Shown: positions 55,436 to 64,000 of the stretch, in pieces
Layout of the letters: the number at the start of each line of letters is the position of its first letter
Position numbering within the stretch: position 1 is the stretch's first letter
NCBI RefSeq assembly: GCF_023617245.1
Contig: NZ_CP067396.1
Span: 5,731,001-5,795,000 of the forward strand
DNA length: 64,000 nt
Reading direction: 5' to 3'
DNA from: Lysobacter enzymogenes
GTDB lineage: Bacteria > Pseudomonadota > Gammaproteobacteria > Xanthomonadales > Xanthomonadaceae
Program-made: the position numbers and the translations under genes
The notes under the pieces: generated by a model
The model's input: only the letters and a program-made list of their open reading frames with translations
Database searches by the model: none
Told to the model about the DNA's origin: nothing

Positions 55436-57211
55436 TTGTCCCGAAATAGTCCGCTCTTCGCCGCGACCTCGCTGGTCGTCGCGACGCTTGCGCTGAGCGC
55501 CTGCAAGCAAACGCCCGCCGACGGCGCCGCCGCGGCGCAACCGGCGTCCGATCCGGCCGCCCCCGCCGCGGCCGCGCCCGCCGGCGACCACGCCTTCGAC
55601 GCGGCCGTCAACGCCGCCGACTTCGCCCAGCACGTCAAGGTGCTGGCCTCCGACGAGTTCGAGGGCCGCGCCCCCGGCAGCGCCGGCGAGGACAAGACCG
55701 TCCAGTACCTGGAAGCGCAGTTCAAGCGCCTCGGCCTGAAGCCGGGCAACGGCGACAGCTATTTCCAGACCGTGCCGATGGTGGAAACCACCGCCGACGA
55801 AGGCACGACGCTCAAGCTCGACGTCAAGGGACAGACGCGCGAGCTCAAGTTCGGCGCCGACATGGTCGTGGGCACCCGCACCGGCCAGGCGGAAGTGAAG
55901 GTCGACGCCAGCGACCTGGTGTTCGTCGGCTACGGCGTCAACGCGCCGGAGCAGCAGTGGAACGACTACGCCGGCGTCGACGTCAAGGGCAAGACGGTGG
56001 TGATGTTCGTCAACGACCCGGGCTTCCACGGCCAGGACGCGACCTTGTTCGAAGGCAAGCGGATGACCTACTACGGCCGCTGGACCTACAAGTTCGAAGA
56101 GGCCGCGCGCCAGGGCGCCAAGGCCGCGCTGATCGTGCACGACGCCGCCGGCGCCTCGTACGGCTGGGACGTGGTCAAGAACTCGTGGTCCGGCGCGCAG
56201 TTCGACCTGCCGGCCAAGGACGATCCGGAACCGCGCCTGCCGGTGCAGGGCTGGATCACCGCCGACACCGCGCGCACGTTGTTCGCCGACCTCGGCCAGG
56301 ATCTCGACCAGCTCTACCAGGCCGCCGGCAAGCGCGGCTTCAAGGCCATTCCCCTGCAGGCCAAGGCCTCGGTGGACCTGAAGAGCAAGATCAGCGAGAA
56401 GTCCTCGCGCAACGTGATCGCCCGGCTCGACGGCGCCAAGCGTCCGGACGAAGCGATCGTCTACATGGCGCACTGGGACCACCTGGGGCACCACGCCGAA
56501 GAAGGCGGCCACGAAGGCCACGCGGCGGCGGCGAAGGGCGAGGGCCACGACACGATCTACAACGGCGCGGTCGACAACGCTTCGGGCGTGGCCGGCATCC
56601 TCGAGATCGCCGAGGCCTTCAGCAAGCAGACCCCGCCACCGGACCGCTCGCTGCTGTTCCTGGCGGTGACGCTGGAAGAGTCGGGCCTGCTCGGCTCCAA
56701 GTACTACGTCGCCCACCCGACCGTGCCGCTGAACAAGACCGTCGCCGTCATCAACCTCGACGCGATGCCGATCATCGGCAAGGCCCGCGACATGACCGTG
56801 GTCGGCTACGGCAGCTCGGAGCTCGAGGACATCCTCAAGACCGTCGCCGACGGCCAGGGCCGCGTGCTGCATGCCGAGGGCACGCCGCAGGACGGCTTCT
56901 ACTTCCGCTCCGACCACTTCAACTTCGCCAAGGCCGGCGTGCCGGCGCTGTACGCCAAGGGCGGCGACGACCTGATCGACGGCGGCGTGGAAGCCGGGCA
57001 GAAGGCCCAGGTCGATTACCGCGACAACCGGTATCACAAGCCGGCCGACCAGTTCGATCCGAACTGGAAGCTCGACGGCGTGGTCCAGGACCTCGACGCG
57101 CTGTACGGCGTCGGCAAGGTTTTGGCCGGCAACGAGCAGTGGCCGAACTGGTACCAGGGCAACGCCTTCCGCGCCGCCCACGACAAGCTGATGGCGCCGG
57201 CGAAGAAGTAA
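55436..57211 (+). CDS. M28 family metallopeptidase lipoprotein
   Basis: A 591-residue zinc aminopeptidase, probably of the PA-domain type. The lipobox LSAC (TLALSACKQ) anchors it. Active-site blocks are AHWDHLG (His), GAVDNASGV (bridging Asp), TLEESGLLGSKYY (catalytic and ligand Glu), INLDAMPII (Asp) and FRSDHFNFAKAGVPAL (last His), all in family order. Between the first two blocks is an unusual His/Glu/Ala-rich insert (~20 residues). The start is TTG at 55436: GGAGGT at 55422-55427 is 8 bases before it and the signal peptide then fits; the upstream ATG frame start at 55385 is less likely. Confidence 0.92.
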   Translation: MSRNSPLFAATSLVVATLALSACKQTPADGAAAAQPASDPAAPAAAAPAGDHAFDAAVNAADFAQHVKVLASDEFEGRAPGSAGEDKTVQYLEAQFKRLGLKPGNGDSYFQTVPMVETTADEGTTLKLDVKGQTRELKFGADMVVGTRTGQAEVKVDASDLVFVGYGVNAPEQQWNDYAGVDVKGKTVVMFVNDPGFHGQDATLFEGKRMTYYGRWTYKFEEAARQGAKAALIVHDAAGASYGWDVVKNSWSGAQFDLPAKDDPEPRLPVQGWITADTARTLFADLGQDLDQLYQAAGKRGFKAIPLQAKASVDLKSKISEKSSRNVIARLDGAKRPDEAIVYMAHWDHLGHHAEEGGHEGHAAAAKGEGHDTIYNGAVDNASGVAGILEIAEAFSKQTPPPDRSLLFLAVTLEESGLLGSKYYVAHPTVPLNKTVAVINLDAMPIIGKARDMTVVGYGSSELEDILKTVADGQGRVLHAEGTPQDGFYFRSDHFNFAKAGVPALYAKGGDDLIDGGVEAGQKAQVDYRDNRYHKPADQFDPNWKLDGVVQDLDALYGVGKVLAGNEQWPNWYQGNAFRAAHDKLMAPAKK

Positions 57212-57408
57212 GCCCCCGTCGTCCGGCGGACCGTCGTGGCGCGTTGCGCCGGGCTGGAAACCAGCCGGGCCAGCGGCCTCGACGGTCCTGCCGTCGGCGG
57301 TCGCAATGCGAATCGCAGCGGGCCCGCGGTTCGACACGACCCGTCGTGCCCGGCGGCAGTCCGCCAAGCCGGCTGCACGGCGCTCCGGCCGCCCGCGACC
57401 GCAAAGCG

Positions 57409-57445
57409 ATCCGACGGCGGCGCCTCTGGGCGCCGTCGTTTTTTC
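57409..57445 (+). terminator. Terminator-like hairpin with a T-run after the M28 gene
   Basis: GGCGCC TCTG GGCGCC core extended by GACGG/CCGTC with an internal bulge, followed by TTTTTT at 57439-57444. It is ~200 bases past the M28 stop and just before the MAPEG gene's upstream region. Confidence 0.65.
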
Positions 57446-57496
57446 CGCTAGGCTGGTGTCGCCGCAGTCGCGCGGCCCGGCCGCAAGGAAGGCCCC

Positions 57497-57892
57497 ATGT
57501 CGATGACCATCGCCTACTGGTGCCTGCTGGCCGCGGCACTGCTGCCCTACCTGTGGACCTCGCTGGCCAAGGCCAACGGCCAGCGCTACGACAACCGCGA
57601 CCCGCGCGGCTGGCAGGCGCGCCAGGACAATCCGCGCTCCAAGGCCGCGTACGCCGCCCACCTCAACGCCTTCGAAGCCTTCCCGGCCTTCGCCGCCGGC
57701 GTGCTCGGCGCGCAGATGGCCGGCGTGGACACCGGCTGGATCGACGTGCTCGCGCTGGCGTTCATCGCCTTCCGCATCCTCCACGGCGTGTTCTACATCG
57801 CCGGCAAGGCCTCGCTGCGCAGCGCGGTCTGGGCCGGCGGATTCGCCTGCACGGTCGCGCTGCTGGTGTTGGCGGCGCTGGCCACGATCTGA
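57497..57892 (+). CDS. MAPEG family membrane protein
   Basis: A 131-residue protein with four hydrophobic segments. The segment HLNAFEAFPAFAAGVLGAQM, with the conserved Asn-x-x-E-x-x-P, is the MAPEG signature (membrane-associated proteins in eicosanoid and glutathione metabolism), and YDNRDPRGWQARQDNPRSKA is the usual loop before it. Bacterial members are mostly of unknown activity, perhaps glutathione-related. It begins at the ATG at 57497 with AAGGAA upstream. Confidence 0.9.
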   Translation: MSMTIAYWCLLAAALLPYLWTSLAKANGQRYDNRDPRGWQARQDNPRSKAAYAAHLNAFEAFPAFAAGVLGAQMAGVDTGWIDVLALAFIAFRILHGVFYIAGKASLRSAVWAGGFACTVALLVLAALATI

Positions 57893-58066
57893 GCCGCGAC
57901 GGGAGCGCACGACGATGAGCGTTGCGGCAAGCGGCGCCCGGGGCGGCCCGATCCGATGGCGATGGCGCGCATTCGCCCGTCCCCTCGCGCGCCAGCTGCC
58001 GCCAGCCGCGCTCTGAGCCGCCTTTCGTTCGCGCACCCGCGCGCCGCTCCACGCACCGAGCCCGTC

Positions 58067-58801
58067 ATGTCCGCCCTGCCCCCGTCCGATCACGAAGACT
58101 TCGCCCGTTCCATCCGCGACAGCGGTTTCCGTTTCGTCGCCGGCGCCGACATGCGCGCCCACCTGCTGCAACACGGCTCGCTCGACGACTGGGACGCGTT
58201 CGCCGCGAGCTGGAACGACCTCGCGCCCGACGCCTACCTGGCCCAGGTCGGCCGCCATCGCCGTCGCCGCCACGCCGTCTTCCATGCCGGACGCGACGGC
58301 ACGATCGAACGCCAACCGCACCAGCCGCATTACCAGGCGTTGAGCTACAACGCCCTGCAAGGCGATATCGAGCGCTGGTTCGAACCGCTGCGCCAGGACA
58401 TCGCCGACGGCGCCAGCCTGGGCACCGTGCTCGGCTTCTGCCGCGACTTCTTCTCCACGCTGGCGCCGCGCACCGCGGCCTGGCGCATCGAACTGCACCA
58501 GTTCCGCATCGAGGCCGGTCCCGATCGCGAAGGCCAGCCGACGCCCGAAGGCGTGCACCGCGACGGCGTCGACTACGTGCTGGTGCTGCTCATCGACCGC
58601 CACAACATCGTCAGCGGCACCACCACCATCCACGACCGCGACGGCGCCGAACTCGGCAGCTTCACTCTGACCGCCCCGCTCGACGCCGCCCTGGTCGACG
58701 ACGCGCGGGTATTCCACGGCGTCACCGCGGTGACGCCGCAAGATCCCTCGCGCGAAGCGCATCGCGACGTGCTGGTCGTAACGTTCCGGGCGCAGGCCTG
58801 A
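58067..58801 (+). CDS. 2OG-Fe dioxygenase family protein
   Basis: A 244-residue iron/2-oxoglutarate oxygenase of the family that includes bacterial L-isoleucine 4-hydroxylase. The facial triad is visible: HxD in EGVHRDGVDYV (His and Asp with Arg between) and the distal His in RVFHGVTAVTP; ELHQFRIEA and NIVSGTTTIHDRDG are also conserved blocks. The substrate may be a free amino acid. The ATG at 58067 is chosen over 57956 as it gives the family length. The last bases of this gene begin a tandem repeat that continues downstream. Confidence 0.86.
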   Translation: MSALPPSDHEDFARSIRDSGFRFVAGADMRAHLLQHGSLDDWDAFAASWNDLAPDAYLAQVGRHRRRRHAVFHAGRDGTIERQPHQPHYQALSYNALQGDIERWFEPLRQDIADGASLGTVLGFCRDFFSTLAPRTAAWRIELHQFRIEAGPDREGQPTPEGVHRDGVDYVLVLLIDRHNIVSGTTTIHDRDGAELGSFTLTAPLDAALVDDARVFHGVTAVTPQDPSREAHRDVLVVTFRAQA

Positions 58802-59135
58802 GCGCGCGGGCCGAACCGCGGTCGGACACGGCGGCATGCGCCGCGGTAAGAAAGCGTATCGCTGCATGCCGATGATGGCGTCCCGCGTGCGAGCCTGAGC
58901 GCGCAGGCCAAACCCCGCTCGAATCGGGCGGCACGCGCCGCATTAGCAATGCGTATCGCGGCATGCCGATGATGACGCCCCGCATGCGAGCCTGAGCACG
59001 CGGGCCAAGCCCCGCTCGAATCGGGCGGCACGCGCCGGACTCGGAAAGCGCACCGCGGCGTGCTGGCGACGACGTTCCGAGCGCGCGGGCCGAAACGCGT
59101 CCGGACCGGGCGACACGCGCCGGGCGGCTCTCGCC
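58768..59135. repeat. Tandem 97-bp repeat that copies the 3' end of the dioxygenase gene
   Basis: The segment GAGCCTGAGCGCGCGGGCCR, with TGA as in the gene's stop, recurs with its TGA at 58799, 58896 and 58993, and a shorter divergent copy (CGAGCGCGCGGGCCGAAACG) at 59078. Spacing is exactly 97, 97 and 85. Each unit also contains GTGCTGG/CATGCCGATGATG-like sequence similar to the end of the coding region (GTGCTGGTCGTAACGTTCCG). It occupies the 351-base gap before the beta-helix gene. Confidence 0.85.
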
Positions 59136-59152
59136 CGGCGCGGCCGCTGCGG

Positions 59153-60796
59153 TCAGAAGTTGATGTTGTTGTCGGTCACCACGCTGCCGCTGGCCGTGTT
59201 GGCGATGAAGTCGGTCCGGGTATCGGCGATGTTGTTGGCCAGCAAGACCCGATTCGAGCTGCCGCTGATTTCGGCGAAGTACGGCGTCGCCGCGTTCGGC
59301 GTCGAGCGGCAACGGCTGATCGCCACGTTGCTCGCGTTGTAGACCGAAACGCAGGAATCCGCGGCGATCTGGCCGAAGAAATCGCAATCCAGGATCGACG
59401 TGTTGTCGAACTGGGTCAACACGATCGGGCGGTACTGCGCGGTCATGATCTCGTTGATCTTCGCCCCGCGCACCGACACCGCCTTGACGGTCGCCGCGCC
59501 GAAGCGCTCGAACAGCATCGCGTTGCCGTTGAAGCCGACGACGTAGGGATCGTTGATGAAGACCTGGAACAGGTCGGCGTTGTTGTCCAGCGCGATCCAC
59601 AGCGCGTGCGCGCCGACCGGGTTGCTGTTGCCTTCCCACTGCATCGAGTTGAACCAGATATCGCCGATGCGGCCCTTGCGATGCGCGTACAGCAACGTGC
59701 CCGGGCCGTAGATCACCGAGCCGTAGAAGCGCACCCCGCGGATTTCGCTGCTCGCGTCCGCGCCGGCGGACTCGATCCTGATCGGCGGGTTCGCGGCCGT
59801 TCCGCCGAACTGGCAGTTGTTGAAGTCCAGATCGCCGATGAACGACGCGTCCTCGTTGGCGACGATCTCCAGGCCGCCGTCGTTGACCACGACCCGGTCG
59901 AAATTGACCATCCGGGTCAAGGCGCCGGTGAGCTTGATCGTCGGCGCGTTAAAGCCGAGCGCGAATACATCGCGCAGTTGGCACTTCTGGAAGCCGGCGA
60001 ATTTCCTGCCGATCTCGCCGATCTTGATCGCGCAACGACCGGCCAGGCCGCTCTCGTTGGCGAAGTAGCCGTTGAAGCGCAGATTGTCGACCTGGAAGTA
60101 GCCGACCTCCAGCCCAGGCACGCCGCCGACCGGGCACTGCGGCGCCAGATGCAGCGCCGGTCCGGCGACATTGGCCATGATTTCGCAGTTGTTGCCCTTG
60201 AGCAGGAAGCGACGCGCCGGATCGCCGACGGCGGCCGCCGCGAGCTTGACCACCACGGTGGCGTCGACGCGGATGCGGCGCCCGGCCGGCAGCGCCAACG
60301 CGATCGCGCGATCGTTGGCGTAATCCACCGCGGCCTGCAACGCCGCCGCCGAGTCGGCGTGCTCGTTGGCCGCAAGGCCGAACACGTCGGCGTGGATCTC
60401 GTTGACCGGTCCCGGCAGCGGATGTACATACGCTCGCGCCGAACCGATCCTGACCCGGCCAGGACCGTAGAACTTGCCCAACGCAGGTTCGGCCGTCACC
60501 GCATAGTCCCCGACCGGCACGTAGACCTGGCCCACCGCCGCGGCCGCCTGCGCGAACGCGCCCGAATCGTCGGCGACGCCGTCGCCGATCGCGCCGAAAT
60601 CCTTGACGCTCAAGCCCTCGCGCAGCTTGTTCTGGACCGAGCGCGCGACCGTGCCACCGTCGACAGGCGAGTAACCCACGTCCTTGGCATCGACCAACGA
60701 GCTCTGCTGGGCCACCGAGGCGCCGCTAGTCAATGCCGCCGTCGCCGCGGCCGCGGTCATCGCCAGCGGCACGCCTATGAACTTTCTTCTTTCCAT
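59153..60796 (-). CDS. Tat-exported pectate-lyase-superfamily (tailspike-like) beta-helix protein
   Basis: A 547-residue protein. The N-terminus MERRKFIGVPLAMTAAAATA is a twin-arginine signal. At ~50-110 it has VARSVQNKLREGLSVKDFGA, then IGDGVADDSGAFAQAAAAVG: this SVQxKLRE-SVKDFGAxGDGVxDD pattern is typical of the pectate_lyase_3 domain seen in phage tailspikes and host-derived glycan lyases. The rest (repeats with AN, SN, GN turns and NNCQFGG) is a right-handed beta-helix. The real glycan is unknown. The frame is open to 61201, but the ATG at 60796 is the natural start. Located next to the rRNA operon. Confidence 0.85.
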   Translation of the reverse strand: MERRKFIGVPLAMTAAAATAALTSGASVAQQSSLVDAKDVGYSPVDGGTVARSVQNKLREGLSVKDFGAIGDGVADDSGAFAQAAAAVGQVYVPVGDYAVTAEPALGKFYGPGRVRIGSARAYVHPLPGPVNEIHADVFGLAANEHADSAAALQAAVDYANDRAIALALPAGRRIRVDATVVVKLAAAAVGDPARRFLLKGNNCEIMANVAGPALHLAPQCPVGGVPGLEVGYFQVDNLRFNGYFANESGLAGRCAIKIGEIGRKFAGFQKCQLRDVFALGFNAPTIKLTGALTRMVNFDRVVVNDGGLEIVANEDASFIGDLDFNNCQFGGTAANPPIRIESAGADASSEIRGVRFYGSVIYGPGTLLYAHRKGRIGDIWFNSMQWEGNSNPVGAHALWIALDNNADLFQVFINDPYVVGFNGNAMLFERFGAATVKAVSVRGAKINEIMTAQYRPIVLTQFDNTSILDCDFFGQIAADSCVSVYNASNVAISRCRSTPNAATPYFAEISGSSNRVLLANNIADTRTDFIANTASGSVVTDNNINF

Positions 60797-61206
60797 TCGA
60801 ACACCCCTTCGTTCTCGTATTCCCGCGCGGAACCGCCCGCGCAGGGGAATTGTCGAGGTTCGAAGTTTCTTGGGCGGAGAAAGAGACGGCGCGGGTCTCG
60901 CCCCATGGTTCGAGCGAACGGTAAGCGGGTGGTGCTGTCGCGGATCGCGGGTTGCGTCGTGCCAGTAGCGTCCGATTCGCAGCGCGTGTGTGTCTTCGCT
61001 GCCGCCACCGGCCGTGCCGTGGCGCCCGGGGCGTAGGCCGTTACGGCGATGATGAAACCCCGGCCTGCAGTCGCCTCTGCGACCGGGGGAGATCGTTTTA
61101 TTTTCTTGCGCCGCACAGGCGATGTGCGCATGGCCCGATACAGGCGCGTGCGCTGCAGAAACTCTCGGGGCGCAGCCGTCGATGATGTTTTCGTGGTGCA
61201 AAAGAA
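60797..61206. other. Region between the beta-helix gene and the rRNA terminator
   Basis: About 410 bases without a convincing gene on either strand. It must contain the promoter of the beta-helix gene. No tRNA-like cloverleaf was found, although tRNAs often sit near rRNA operons. Confidence 0.5.
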
Positions 61207-61237
61207 GAAGGCCGGATCCTTGGGATCCGGCCTTCTG
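61207..61237 (-). terminator. rRNA operon terminator
   Basis: A perfect 14-bp stem (61207-61220 with 61224-61237) with a 3-base loop, T-rich on the minus strand beyond it, 10 bases after the 5S gene. Confidence 0.93.
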
Positions 61238-61246
61238 GGAAAAGCC

Positions 61247-61361
61247 CCTGGCGATGACCTACTCTTGCATGGCTTAAGCCACACTACCATCGGCGCATGT
61301 GCGTTTCACTTCCGAGTTCGGGATGGGATCGGGTGGTTCCACACAGCTATTATCACCAGGG
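61247..61361 (-). rRNA. rrf: 5S ribosomal RNA
   Basis: About 115 bases on the minus strand. The RNA-sense sequence has the universal 5S blocks CCGATCCCATCCCGAACTCG and GGAAGTGAAACGC, a GATGGTAGTGTGG region and complementary ends (CCCTGG.../...CCAGGG) that pair as helix I. End positions are accurate within a few bases. Confidence 0.96.
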
Positions 61362-61526
61362 AGAGGGTGGAGGGTCGCAGGTCTCGATGGATTGAGTTGC
61401 GCTCACGCTCACGTGGGTTTGCTTTCAACGGAATGGTACCCGTTGTCGGCGAATAGATTGGAATGTAGCGAGTCAGTGTTGGATTGGAGTGTCGACGCGT
61501 CGTCGAGTCCAAGGCCACTTGAGGTT
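61362..61526 (-). other. 5S-23S spacer
   Basis: About 165 bases separating 23S from 5S; no tRNA or open frame. It includes inverted segments that could be RNase processing stems. Confidence 0.6.

Positions 61527-64000
<2,474 letters not shown>

Noticed and set aside
55343..58867. A 1174-residue minus-strand frame across the M28, MAPEG and dioxygenase genes
   Set aside because: It crosses several clear plus-strand genes, has no recognisable domain and shows shadow composition.
60797..61206. Search for a tRNA gene next to the rRNA operon
   Set aside because: No cloverleaf with matching acceptor ends and TTCRA loop was found by eye in this spacer or the 5S-23S spacer.

Overview
The window is high-GC (roughly 70% by eye) bacterial chromosome with dense, short-spaced genes. 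Gene content and style point to the Xanthomonadaceae, most likely Lysobacter or a close relative: rpsU-yqeY-dnaG next to tsaD, an aa3 cytochrome oxidase cluster, many TonB/FadL-type outer-membrane proteins and secreted hydrolases, alanine/proline-rich linkers, and abundant GTAG-type REP hairpins. This placement is inference; the 23S rRNA at the right edge would settle it.

Layout. 1-3758: end of a lytic transglycosylase (slt), an NDUFA9-like epimerase, a small bPH-domain protein and cca. 3761-6107 (minus): a PAAR-zinc metallopeptidase effector, an overlapping lipoprotein that is the likely immunity protein, and a secreted companion with no nearby stop codon. 6303-13536: TonB-dependent receptor, MidA-type methyltransferase plus VanZ protein, a membrane protein with a truncated paralogue upstream, a DUF6159 membrane protein and folB. 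13744-19106: tsaD diverging from the rpsU-yqeY-yihY-dnaG group. 19107-28171: a tandem REP array, a Tat-exported dipeptidase-like protein, an S9 peptidase, a nuclease toxin/immunity pair, a bile-acid-symporter-like transporter, a 1-kb gene-free repeat island and an amidohydrolase.

28251-38026 holds a second amidohydrolase and the complete cytochrome c oxidase locus on the minus strand (ctaC-ctaD-small ORF-ctaG-cox3, then SURF1-unknown-ctaA-ctaB), interrupted by an oppositely oriented DUF2909 gene. 38583-44761: putA, a DUF3574 lipoprotein and a MarR-controlled group (marR, thioredoxin-like, MOSC, DUF2164). 44873-49536: an AT-richer secreted protein, a FadL porin, a rhomboid protease, a frameshifted DUF1820 gene and a hypothetical gene. 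49746-54314: the gpmI-envC-ctpA group. 54560-60796: a repeat protein, an M28 lipoprotein peptidase, MAPEG and 2OG-Fe dioxygenase genes, a 97-bp tandem repeat and a Tat-exported beta-helix protein. 61247-64000: 5S and partial 23S rRNA on the minus strand.

The most interesting material is two unrelated toxin-immunity style pairs (4492-6107 and 23187-24534), a MarR promoter/operator that predicts a leaderless transcript (44769-44797), and a rich collection of structured repeats (two REP families, a 3 x 114-bp hairpin array, a ~290-bp-arm inverted repeat island, and a 97-bp array that copies a gene's 3' end). No CRISPR array, tRNA gene, integrase or complete insertion sequence was seen.
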